Assembly (NCBI GenBank): GCA_038213005.1
Contig: JBBQTU010000014.1
Location: 1 to 31,710 of the forward strand
Direction: 5' to 3'
Length of the DNA stretch: 31,710 nucleotides
Source of the DNA: JBBQTU01 sp038213005
GTDB lineage: Bacteria; Planctomycetota; Phycisphaerae; Tepidisphaerales; Tepidisphaeraceae
The first letter of the stretch is position 1; every line of letters starts with the position of its first letter. Both the position numbers and the translations under genes were made by a program. A model generated the notes under the pieces. It was not told where the DNA came from, ran no database searches, and worked only from the letters and a program-made list of their open reading frames with translations. Of the stretch, positions 22,006 to 29,055 are shown one piece after another.

Positions 22006-22369
22006 TAAGAGCCTCCTATAAAAAGAGAAACCAAACAATTGGACCCGCTGCAGATTCTGCACACGCGTGTCCGCAATGACTCGTTTCAGCGCGCCGAGCC
22101 AACTCTGCGTGGATTCTGTCTCCATCCACCATTCGGGGGGAAGTGATCGTTTCCCGAATCTAGTCTCCTCGGCCTCCGCCTCGAATTCAAAGTTTCCAAA
22201 GATCAACCAAAGCTCATCAACGGTATGTTACACCACAGATGGGTTCACTCAAAGAAAAAAACAAAAAGCGACTACGAAGTGTGGATAAGCAACAATGATT
22301 GGCGTAAGAAACAAAAATTGGCCTGGGTGCGTTTCTGTTATAAAATGATGAAACCAGAAAGGGGGCATC
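22006..22369. other. AT-richer gap before the RAYT remnant
   Basis: The gap holds the promoter region of the minus-strand PEP-CTERM gene. From about 22180 the composition is clearly more AT-rich than its surroundings, with AAAGAAAAAAACAAAAAG. TTGGCC and TATAAA, 15 bases apart, precede the remnant at 22370. The composition shift suggests DNA of another origin where the 5' half of the transposase gene was lost. Confidence 0.45.
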
Positions 22370-22824
22370 CTAGCTTAATGACAGCGGCGCATGTGCGCCG
22401 CTGGCGCGAGCATCGAGGCAATACCGGCCAGGGGCATCTCTATCAGGGGCGGTTCAAGAGCGTCATGATTGAAGAGGACCACCACTTTCTGACCGTTATG
22501 CGTTACGTAGAGGCCAATCCCCTGCGGGCCGGGATGGCTCAGCAGGCAAAGTCCTGGCATTGGTCCAGTCTGGGCGGGGCGCCCGGGAGCGACCCGACCA
22601 GGCTGCAACTGGCGAACTGGCCGGTCGACAAACCCGCAGACTGGCCCCAGCGTGCCAACGAGTCGTGGGAAGACAAGTTATTGGAGCAACTACGAGTGAG
22701 TGTTGCCCGCGACCGCCCGTACGGCGATGACAGGTGGACGGCCCGCGTGGCGAAACGCCATGGCTTGGAATCGACCTTGCGCGACCCTTGGCGACCGAGC
22801 AAGTCGCAGAAAGTGGAGCGATGA
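22370..22824 (+). pseudogene. REP-associated tyrosine transposase (RAYT), 5' half missing
   Basis: From about 22373 the frame reads SLMTAAHVRRWREHRGNTGQ, GHLYQGRFKSVMIEEDHHFL, TVMRYVEANPLRAGM, then WHWSSLGGAP, KPADW and RDRPYGDDRWTARVAKRHGLEST. This is the C-terminal half of Y1/HUH RAYT proteins, including the catalytic-tyrosine region near YQGRFKS. The N-terminal part with the MSNHxH histidine pair is missing, so the protein cannot be active. An open frame runs upstream to 22225 but has no similarity to the family. RAYTs move REP/REPIN palindromes. Confidence 0.8.
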
Positions 22825-23051
22825 CCCGTGATAACCTAGGATGTCCCCGTTTTGAGTTCAGTTTGCCAATCAACACAGGGTAACGCTCTATGCGGCTCGA
22901 ATCGGCGAAACGGTTTCTGGTTACACGACGGGGTGAAGCGTCGAATCCTATCTGAAGGACGGGGAACCGAACAACCAAGACGCAAGCGATCCTGCGGTGG
23001 CGAAGGCGGAAGGGCGACGATAAAATCGGTACTGGATAGGACAGGTGAAAC

Positions 23052-23240
23052 ATGACGCTGCAAACCGTTGAACTGGTCGGGAAACGATTCGTGATTGTGC
23101 CGGAAAAGGAGTTTCGCCGGCTGCAAGAGCGGGCCGAGGAAATCTCTGTACAAGACAAAGGCGACATCGCCGAAGCCAAGCGACGGACGCGGGAGCGGTC
23201 CGTGCCGTTGGAAGCCGTGCGCAAGCGACTGGGGCTGTGA
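23052..23240 (+). CDS. Small antitoxin-like protein of a toxin-antitoxin pair
   Basis: The 62-residue protein starts MTLQTVELVGKRFVIVPEKE, a short beta-type DNA-binding start, followed by a helical charged tail (QERAEEISVQDKGDIAEAKRRTRERSVPLEAVRKRLGL) that would wrap the toxin. It matches the size and position of RelB/Phd-type antitoxins, although the family is not certain. AGGTGAA precedes the ATG. It overlaps the toxin gene by four bases. In the family, the antitoxin with its toxin represses the shared promoter. The pair is wedged between RAYT remnants and a dispersed repeat. Confidence 0.75.
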   Translation: MTLQTVELVGKRFVIVPEKEFRRLQERAEEISVQDKGDIAEAKRRTRERSVPLEAVRKRLGL

Positions 23241-23506
23241 GCATAAGCTACCGAGTCAGATTCAAGGCCAGCGCCGACAAGGCGCTGGATACGCTGCCCA
23301 AAGCAGTTCAGGCCCGCATGGTGGAGAAGGCCGTAGCCTCGGGCGAGAATCCGCGCCCGGTCGGAAGCGTGAAACTGGCGGGGGACAGCGGGCTATGGCG
23401 TATTCGCGTGGGAGACTACCGCATCGCATATTTGATTGACGATGAACGGCGCACGGTGGATATCCGCATCGTGGCACACCGTCGCGAGGTCTATCGGTGG
23501 CTATGA
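23237..23506 (+). CDS. RelE/ParE-family toxin
   Basis: The 89-residue protein reads SISYRVRFKASADKALDTLPKAV at the start and GLWRIRVGDYRIAYLIDDERRTVDIRIVAHRREVYRWL at the end. The W-R-x-R-x-GDYR-x-Y and final HRxxVYR are the classic RelE/ParE signature; RelE cuts mRNA in the ribosome, ParE blocks gyrase. The basic residues and the HRREVYR end favour a RelE-type mRNA endonuclease. The start is GTG at 23237, overlapping the antitoxin stop (GTGA), so the two are translationally coupled. All core residues seem present, so it is probably functional. Confidence 0.88.
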   Translation: MSISYRVRFKASADKALDTLPKAVQARMVEKAVASGENPRPVGSVKLAGDSGLWRIRVGDYRIAYLIDDERRTVDIRIVAHRREVYRWL

Positions 23507-23544
23507 CGGACGGGGAAGAGGGGGCAACGTCAACCCAAATCAGT

Positions 23545-23775
23545 ACTCCAATTACCACAAGATTCTGCACAAACGGCCATTCCCTCGGGCGTAGTGTGCG
23601 GCTGCCCTTGGACCATGTCAAGGCAAAACCCGAGGTGCGCGCCCGGCAAAGCAGCCGGCGCGCCCGCCACGTGACAGCTTGTTGCGATTGCCTAATACAC
23701 GTCGCCGACTGAGGTGGACTCAGCAGGCCCGCCCCGGCCAGCCCACCCCAACCCCCGCTCTCCCAATTGATCCCC
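23545..23775. repeat. 231-bp dispersed direct repeat, copy 2
   Basis: It matches 20575-20805 at the same orientation with no gaps and about six substitutions. Here it follows the RelE-like toxin gene by 39 bases and is not linked to any gene start, so the repeat itself, not its neighbours, is the conserved unit. Confidence 0.95.
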
Positions 23776-24004
23776 CTGCCATTTCCCAAGCATGGCCACA
23801 ATCGCACTTGTCCTATCGCCTGGTGTCTCGAAATCAGTAATTGTCTTCTTCCACTGCGTGGCACTCACCGCCCCATCCGAACGAGATAGCACCTCAAAGA
23901 CGTGCTCCACGTGGCGCACGTCTCCGACGTGCGAGGGGCACACCCCAGACTTCCCCTGCCGCAAGCCCTCGCTCAGCCAACCCACGCGCAAACCCCCACC
24001 TGAG
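23776..24004. other. Gap before the second RAYT remnant
   Basis: On the minus strand a frame reads HVEHVFEVLSRSDGAVSATQ followed by WKKTITDFETPGDRTSAI, which looks more protein-like than its surroundings and may be a fragment of an unidentified gene, cut by the 231-bp repeat. I cannot place it in a family. Confidence 0.3.
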
Positions 24005-24103
24005 CATCACCCGCTGCGCATCTTCTGTTACTGCGTGATGAGCAATCACTGGCACTTTGTGGTGTGGCCGAAGAAGGACGGCGACCTGACCGCCTTCTTC
24101 CTG

Positions 24104-24260
24104 ACGCCCAAAGAGCGTGGCGTGCCCAGAAGTCCGGGCAAGTGCCGCCGGTGCCCTCACCGGCAGGCCTCGGCCCATGCCCAAGACCGCCAGCGCCGTA
24201 GCGCCCCATCGGTTGCGAATACCCTCCCCGGATTCCTGAGAACGCCCAAAGAGCGTGGCG
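24104..24260. repeat. 19-base direct repeats flanking the inserted element
   Basis: ACGCCCAAAGAGCGTGGCG occurs at 24104-24122 and 24242-24260, on either side of the element at 24120-24245. The repeat may be a long target duplication, a part of the element, or the footprint of recombination that removed the RAYT centre. The other copy (25920) has no such flanks. Confidence 0.9.
24120..24245. mobile_element. MITE-like element, copy A
   Basis: It aligns base for base with 25920-26046, about 85% identical over the first 110 bases by eye, with one gap near the end. The left end is GCGTGCCCAGAAGTCCGGGC; the right end is an imperfect inverted copy (5 differences in 20). The core contains CCGCCAGCGCCG and ATCGGTTGCGAATA in both copies. 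It interrupts the RAYT remnant. No own transposase is encoded. Confidence 0.6.
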
Positions 24261-24445
24261 CTGGCGATTGAGCCTTGAGCGGAGCCGCCCGTTCGGCGAC
24301 GATGCCTGGACAACGAAACTGGTGAGCCAACTGGGACTCGAACACACAATCCGCCAGGAAAGCCGTCCGAAACTGGAGAAGAGCGATGTGGAATCAAAGA
24401 ACTCGCTGAGTTCCTGTATTACTCATTGGCGGCGTGAGGATGTCC

Positions 24446-25240
24446 TTACCGGCGATCCGGTGCGGCAGCGTTGCCGAACGCCGTCCCGCATTCAGGGCAG
24501 CGCTCGACGCTGGCGCGCAGGTCGTAGCCGCAAACGTCACAGTATCTCACACCGTTCCCGGCCGCCGCCAATTCGGCGCGATGCCGTGGCCGCAGGAACA
24601 GCAGCACGATCGCAGGACCGAATGCAAAGACCATGACGCACAGGCCCGCCACAATCCCCAGCATCGTCCCCAGCCCCACCAGACAGCCCGGCCGGCGCGA
24701 AACGACAATGTGGGCCGGAACGCACACAAGCACTTCCAGAAGGCTACCCACCAGCAGCCATCGTACCATGCCCACCAGCGTTGTGTGGCGCGGATACAGC
24801 CTATACCGCTGCCAGAAGATGACGCCCCAGACCAGCCAGTTCAGAACCGCCGCGCCCAGTATCGTCCAAGGTATCCAATCGCCGTCCCATGCGGCCCTGC
24901 GAAGTAGAGGCTCGATCAGTTCCTCCATCGCCACCAGCAGGCCGAGCCCCAGCAGGCCAAACATGAACGAAGCCACCACGATGGGGAAGACCAGCCGTCG
25001 CTTCCGCATCGGCTGACACAGGCGGATCGTCCCGGCGCCAAAGATGAACATACACTGTGCGGCAATCCCACACCCCAGCAACACCAGCAGCAGCAGCGCA
25101 AACACACCGTCGCTGCTGCCGCTGGTCGCCGCCAGCGCCAGCAGAGCACCTAGGACCGCGACATACAGCCCGCCAAAGACCCAGCGCAATACGCGCAGGT
25201 CAGTCTTGAGATACCGCCGGATTCGCTGCAGTCGGTCCAT
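24446..25240 (-). CDS. Polytopic membrane protein with C-terminal zinc ribbon
   Basis: The 264-residue protein has a short basic cytoplasmic N-terminus and about six to seven hydrophobic helices (first VFGGLYVAVLGALLALAA, last GIVAGLCVMVFAFGPAIVLLFL). It ends in a soluble tail with the ribbon YCDVCGYDLRASVERCPECGTAF. The C-x2-C-GYDLR ... RCPECG form is very common in planctomycete membrane proteins but has no known function. The protein at 5973-7124 has the same parts in the opposite order. It seems to be monocistronic; its 3' end lies 55 bases from the RAYT remnant. No motif suggests a substrate. Confidence 0.65.
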   Translation of the reverse strand: MDRLQRIRRYLKTDLRVLRWVFGGLYVAVLGALLALAATSGSSDGVFALLLLVLLGCGIAAQCMFIFGAGTIRLCQPMRKRRLVFPIVVASFMFGLLGLGLLVAMEELIEPLLRRAAWDGDWIPWTILGAAVLNWLVWGVIFWQRYRLYPRHTTLVGMVRWLLVGSLLEVLVCVPAHIVVSRRPGCLVGLGTMLGIVAGLCVMVFAFGPAIVLLFLRPRHRAELAAAGNGVRYCDVCGYDLRASVERCPECGTAFGNAAAPDRR

Positions 25241-25451
25241 GCCTCACATGATCGGGCGCGGACGACCCAACCGCAATAGGCAAGAAGGAGAAGCGAACCG
25301 GGACGCCGGCGGTTTTCCGCCGCTACCCGACCCTTTGTCCCGCCCCCTCGCACAGCGCATCCCTCCCAGCGGCGGAGCTCCGGGGTAAGGGAATCGTCCC
25401 AGAGAGCCTGGGGTGAGAGACCGTGGCCCCTTCTAAAATCCGAAAATAGAC

Positions 25452-25481
25452 TTGAACAACCACCACACTCAAGCGTATACT
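25452..25481 (+). promoter_or_regulatory. Sigma70-like promoter of composite element 2
   Basis: TTGAAC at 25452-25457 and TATACT at 25476-25481 are 18 bases apart; the predicted start is near 25488. The -10 hexamer is identical to that of element 1 (2302-2307). Confidence 0.6.
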
Positions 25482-25519
25482 ACTCCTGAAGCCTGCAGTT
25501 CCGAGCGATAGCGGCTTTC

Positions 25520-25563
25520 GGACGAGTGATAGGCCCGTCCGGGTGCTCTTTGACAAGTGGATA
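25520..25563 (+). promoter_or_regulatory. Hairpin plus boxA-like leader of element 2
   Basis: A GGACG/CGTCC hairpin (25520-25524 with 25536-25540) is followed by TGCTCTTTGACAAGTGGATA at 25544-25563. It differs from the element 1 box at only two positions. As in element 1 it lies downstream of a promoter and is followed by no rRNA and no gene start. Confidence 0.6.
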
Positions 25564-25633
25564 ACCGCATCTTCCAGGTCCGATTAAGCTCACCCAATTT
25601 CATGCCTAACCGATAGGAGTTGAGGCTCCCCCT

Positions 25634-25696
25634 CTTCACGCTTCATGTATCACGTCTTCGTTTCGACCTTCGGATTTCGAACCTCCGCCTTCGGCG
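25634..25696 (+). repeat. Nine degenerate heptamers (CTTCACG and TTCGRNN types)
   Basis: Read in sevens, the bases give CTTCACG, CTTCATG, TATCACG, TCTTCGT, TTCGACC, TTCGGAT, TTCGAAC, CTCCGCC, TTCGGCG. The first three and the TTCG units keep a 7-base period. Words differ from those in element 1. Confidence 0.6.
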
Positions 25697-25766
25697 GCGA
25701 GACACCCCGAGACGAAATGAGGCACTTTCGCAGCGCTCAGACCGCCCGTGCTCTGCGTCCTCGGCC

Positions 25767-25797
25767 TGTTACGTTCTGCGCTCTACGTTTTCGAACT
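25767..25797 (+). repeat. Heptamer run TACGTTY / TGCGCTC
   Basis: TGTTACG, TTCTGCG, CTCTACG and TTTTCGA (or TACGTTC, TGCGCTC, TACGTTT, TCGAACT in the shifted frame) follow without gaps. CTCTGCG and TCCTCGG at 25751-25764 may belong to the same run, two bases out of phase. Confidence 0.5.
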
Positions 25798-25807
25798 CCG
25801 CTCTCCT

Positions 25808-25917
25808 AAAGAAACTTGCGCGCCTGACCCCCTCATCCGCACGTAACTCCTTATCCCACAAGGCCCCGCGCTACCCCCTCCCCCCCCTCGCTAAAGCCTG
25901 CGCACCTGACCCCTCCC
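25808..25917 (+). repeat. Conserved 3' block of composite element 2
   Basis: It aligns with 2545-2651: AAGAAACTTG, CCTGACCCCC, CGCACGTAACTCCTTATC, CCCCCTCCCCCCC, TAAAGCCTGCGCA and CCCCTCC appear in the same order. CGCACGTAACTC (25838-25849) differs from the element 1 motif by one base. Confidence 0.65.
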
Positions 25918-25919
25918 GG

Positions 25920-26046
25920 GCGTGCCCAGAAATCCGGGCAAGTGTCGCCGGGGCCCTCACCGGCGGGTCTGGGCCCATTGCCAGGACCGCCAGCGCCGGG
26001 ACGCGCCATCGGTTGCGAATATCGTCGCCCGGGTTTCTAGGCACGC
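25920..26046. mobile_element. MITE-like element, copy B (127 bp)
   Basis: The terminal inverted repeats are 20 bp with two mismatches: GCGTGCCCAGAAATCCGGGC at 25920-25939 and its partner at 26027-26046. This is the better preserved copy. It abuts the end of composite element 2 and lies 64 bases before the purL ATG, so the purL promoter region was likely reshaped by it. Confidence 0.65.
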
Positions 26047-26110
26047 CGCTCCTCACTGTCGCTTGTGGAGCCATGGGATTTTTGAGCGGAGCCTAGTACA
26101 ATACCGATCC

Positions 26111-29020
26111 ATGATTCATCGCATTGACGTACACACCGCCCCCGGCGCGTTCGATTCCCATGGCCACGCAGTCGCCCACACGCTGGCCGAGTTTGGCGTT
26201 GCCGTCGGCAACATCCAGTCCAGCCGCATCTTCCTGCTCGATACCGATGCCTCGTCGGCCCAGGTCCGCCGCATCGCCGACCAACTCCTGGCCGACCCCC
26301 TGGTCGAAAAGGCCCAGCTCGTCGCCGCCGAACCCGATGACCAGGGCGCCAGCCGCATCGAAATCCACCTCAAGCCCGGCGTCATGGACCCCGTCGCCAC
26401 CTCCACCGAGATGGCGATCAAGGATATGGACATCCCCGTGCGCGAAGTCCGCACCGGCCGGGCCTATCTGGTCGATGGCAAGGTCGATCGCAAGCAGCTC
26501 GAAAAAATCGCCACCCGCATCCTGGCCAATCCCGTGATCGAGTCTGTCCACCTGCGGGCGATGATCCCCCAGCAGTTCACCCATGGGCAGGCATCGCAGC
26601 AGACCGTCGTGCAGGTCCCGATCCTGGCCCTGAATGATGAGCAGCTCAAGGCCTTCAGCCGCGAGAAGCATCTCTTTCTCTCCCTGCCGGAGATGAAGGG
26701 CCTGCAGGATTACTTCCGCAAGCAGAACCGCGAGCCCACCGACATCGAACTGGAAACCATCGCCCAGACCTGGAGCGAGCACTGCGTCCACAAGACCCTC
26801 AAGAGCAACGTAGAGATCGAGGTGCAGGATGAAACCGGCAAGACCATCGGCTCCCGCAGCTACGACAACCTGATCAAAGAAACGATCTTCAAGAGCACGC
26901 AGGAGCTGATGGCGGCCGACAAGACCGGCTTCTGCCTCTCCGTCTTCAAAGACAACGCCGGCGTCATCGTCTTTGATGACACCGACGCCGTCTGCTTCAA
27001 GGTCGAGACCCACAATCACCCCAGCGCCATCGAGCCCTACGGCGGCTCGGCCACCGGCTCCGGCGGCGTGATCCGCGACATCCTCGGCACCGGCCTGGCC
27101 GCCAAGCCGATTGCCAACACCGACGTCTTCTGCGTTGCCTATCCCGACGACTGGGAAGCCGCTGAGATCGCCGCCAAGGGCGAACGCTCGCCGCTGCTGA
27201 ACCCTCGCAAGAAACTCCCCCACGGCGTGATTCACCCGCGCCGCATCCTCCAGCAGGTGGTCGCCGGCGTCCGCGACTACGGCAACCGCATGGGCATTCC
27301 GACGCTTAACGGCGGGGTCTACTTCGACGACCGCTACCTGGGCAACCCGCTGGTCTTCTGCGGCTGCGTGGGCCTCATCCCGCGCAACAAGATCGAGAAG
27401 CAGTCGCTCGCCGGCGATGCCATCGTCGTCATGGGCGGCCGCACCGGCCGCGATGGCATCCACGGGGCAACCTTCTCCTCCGCCGAGCTCACCGACACCC
27501 ACGCCGATGAGTTCAGCCATGCCGTGCAGATCGGCAACGCCATCACCGAGAAGAAGGTGACGGACGTGATCCTCCAGGCCCGCGACCGCGGCCTCTTCAC
27601 CGCCACCACCGACTGCGGTGCCGGCGGGCTTTCATCCGCCGTCGGCGAGATGGGCGAGAAGATCGGTGCTGTGGTCCAACTGGACAAGGTGCCTCTGAAA
27701 TACGCCGGCCTGCGCTATCCGGAAATCTGGATCAGCGAGGCCCAGGAACGCATGGTCATGTCGGTCCCGCAGGCGAACGTCGCCGAGCTTCTCAAGCTGG
27801 CCGCCAGCGAGAACGTCGAGGCCACCGTCATCGGCGTCTTCGGCGCCCCGGATCGCCAGCTCATCCTGAAATACGGCGAGACCGAAGTCGGCCGCCTCGG
27901 CATGGCGCTACTGCACGATGGCATCCCGATGCCCACGCGCAAAGCCATCGTCGTGGAGAAGTCGACCGAAGCCCGCAAGGCCGCCCGTCAGGGCCTGTCG
28001 ACCGACAACTGGCGGCCCTTCGCCGCCGCCAGCACGCCGCGGCAGAAGCTGCTCGCCGCCCTGGCCCATCCCAACATCGCCAGCAAGCACTGGATCATTC
28101 GCCAGTACGACCACGAAGTGCAGGGCGGTAGCGTCATCAAGCCGCTAATCGGCCCGCACCAGACCGGCCCGTCCGATGCGGCAGTCATCCGTCCCAAACT
28201 GGACGGCTATAAGGGCGTCGCGATTTCGTGCGGCATGGCCCCGCACATTGAAGACCCTTACGAGATGGCCATCGCCGCCATCGACGAAGCCATCCGCAAC
28301 AGCGTCGCCGTCGGCGCGGACCCAGCCCGGATGGCGATCCTGGACAACTTCTGCCTGCCCAGCGTCGACACCGAACAGTCGATGGGCCAGCTCGTCCGCA
28401 TCTGCGAAGCCTGCTATGACGCCGCCAAGGCGTACGGCATCCCTTTCGTCAGCGGCAAGGACTCGCTGCACAACCAGTTCACCAATCAGGAGACCAGGCA
28501 GGTCCTGCGAATCCCCAACACGCTGCTGATCAGCGCCATCTCGATCGTCGAGGATGTGCGCAAGTGCGTGACCATGGACGCCAAGGCCCATCGCAATCCC
28601 GTGGCGCTGATCGCCGCCCGCAACGGCCGCGACCTGACCTATCTCGCCCAGACCCATCGTCTGGTCGCCCAGGCCATCCGCAACGGGCAGGTCATCTCCT
28701 GCCACGACGTCAGCGACGGTGGAATGCTCACTGCAGCCGCCGAGATGTGCATCGCCTCGGGCCTTGGCGTGACGATCAGCGAAGACGCCTTCGACTACCA
28801 GTCGGCCTTCGCCGAAAAGCCGGGACAATATCTCGTCGAGCTCTCCGACCCGATGCAGATGGAGTCGCTGCGGAAACTCCTGGACAGTACGGCCGACATC
28901 GTCAACCTCGGCGTCTTCCAGCACCTCCCGCGCCTCAGCGTCATCCGCAAGGGCCGGGTCGTCTGGGACGTCCCCGTGGAAGACCTCACCACCGCCTGGC
29001 GCGGCACGCTGGACTGGTAG
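26111..29020 (+). CDS. purL: Phosphoribosylformylglycinamidine synthase PurL with tandem PurS-like N-terminus
   Basis: The 969-residue enzyme makes FGAM from FGAR, ATP and glutamine-derived ammonia in purine synthesis. Residues about 160-969 are the PurL synthetase with TWSEHCVHKT (about 219), HNHPSAIEPYGGSATGSGGV and GVIRDILGTG, and two AIRS-like halves. Residues 1-75 and 82-150 are two PurS-like repeats: each has H/KPG near its start and an R-x-L-A-(N/D)-P-(L/V)-(V/I)-E end. No glutaminase domain follows, so PurQ must be supplied elsewhere. ATG 26111 is chosen because upstream codons lie in the MITE-like element. There is no Shine-Dalgarno; TACAAT at 26097-26102 could give a nearly leaderless message. 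It is first in a plus-strand run with hisS. Confidence 0.93.
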   Translation: MIHRIDVHTAPGAFDSHGHAVAHTLAEFGVAVGNIQSSRIFLLDTDASSAQVRRIADQLLADPLVEKAQLVAAEPDDQGASRIEIHLKPGVMDPVATSTEMAIKDMDIPVREVRTGRAYLVDGKVDRKQLEKIATRILANPVIESVHLRAMIPQQFTHGQASQQTVVQVPILALNDEQLKAFSREKHLFLSLPEMKGLQDYFRKQNREPTDIELETIAQTWSEHCVHKTLKSNVEIEVQDETGKTIGSRSYDNLIKETIFKSTQELMAADKTGFCLSVFKDNAGVIVFDDTDAVCFKVETHNHPSAIEPYGGSATGSGGVIRDILGTGLAAKPIANTDVFCVAYPDDWEAAEIAAKGERSPLLNPRKKLPHGVIHPRRILQQVVAGVRDYGNRMGIPTLNGGVYFDDRYLGNPLVFCGCVGLIPRNKIEKQSLAGDAIVVMGGRTGRDGIHGATFSSAELTDTHADEFSHAVQIGNAITEKKVTDVILQARDRGLFTATTDCGAGGLSSAVGEMGEKIGAVVQLDKVPLKYAGLRYPEIWISEAQERMVMSVPQANVAELLKLAASENVEATVIGVFGAPDRQLILKYGETEVGRLGMALLHDGIPMPTRKAIVVEKSTEARKAARQGLSTDNWRPFAAASTPRQKLLAALAHPNIASKHWIIRQYDHEVQGGSVIKPLIGPHQTGPSDAAVIRPKLDGYKGVAISCGMAPHIEDPYEMAIAAIDEAIRNSVAVGADPARMAILDNFCLPSVDTEQSMGQLVRICEACYDAAKAYGIPFVSGKDSLHNQFTNQETRQVLRIPNTLLISAISIVEDVRKCVTMDAKAHRNPVALIAARNGRDLTYLAQTHRLVAQAIRNGQVISCHDVSDGGMLTAAAEMCIASGLGVTISEDAFDYQSAFAEKPGQYLVELSDPMQMESLRKLLDSTADIVNLGVFQHLPRLSVIRKGRVVWDVPVEDLTTAWRGTLDW

Positions 29021-29055
29021 GACTAAACTCCGGCTCTCTCTTACTCAGGATCATT

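Larger units (their letters stand above)
24005..24391 (+). pseudogene. Second RAYT remnant, centre replaced by a MITE-like element
   Basis: The frame from 24005 reads HHPLRIFCYCVMSNHWHFVVW, PKKDGDLTAFF, which contains the HxH metal/histidine pair (HWH) of Y1 transposases. At about 24104 it breaks into unrelated sequence. The C-terminal part resumes in another frame at about 24269 as LSLERSRPFGDDAWTTKLVS, QLGLEHTIRQESRPK. The middle third, including the catalytic tyrosine, is absent. The join is occupied by a 126-bp element flanked by a 19-base direct repeat. Confidence 0.75.
25488..25917 (+). ncRNA. Putative boxA-led noncoding RNA with heptamer arrays (element 2)
   Basis: After boxA come CTTCCAGGTCCGATTAAG (CCAGGTCCG shared with element 1), several runs of degenerate heptamers (25634-25696 and 25767-25797), and the conserved block 25808-25917. 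The middle differs entirely in word and length from element 1 while both ends are conserved. Existence of the RNA is an inference. Its predicted end lies about 190 bases before purL, with a MITE-like element between, so it is unlikely to be the purL leader. Confidence 0.45.
25241..26110. other. Long noncoding region with composite element 2 and a MITE-like element
   Basis: From left to right: a short palindrome-like stretch (GGAGCTCCGGGGTAAGG near 25373), the promoter, boxA and heptamer arrays of composite element 2 (25452-25917), the MITE-like copy B (25920-26046), and the purL upstream region. Open frames here are chance; one runs through copy B into purL. Confidence 0.7.

Noticed and set aside
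25922..26110. N-terminal extension of purL
   Set aside because: The extra codons lie within the 127-bp MITE-like element; PurS-like similarity starts at the ATG at 26111.
26093..27520. 475-codon open frame antisense to purL
   Set aside because: Low-complexity Gly/Val/Asp composition without domains; purL is certain on the other strand. High GC creates long antisense frames.
28564..29055. N-terminal extension of hisS
   Set aside because: It overlaps the purL 3' end in another frame; the INAPRGTADILP start is at 29056.
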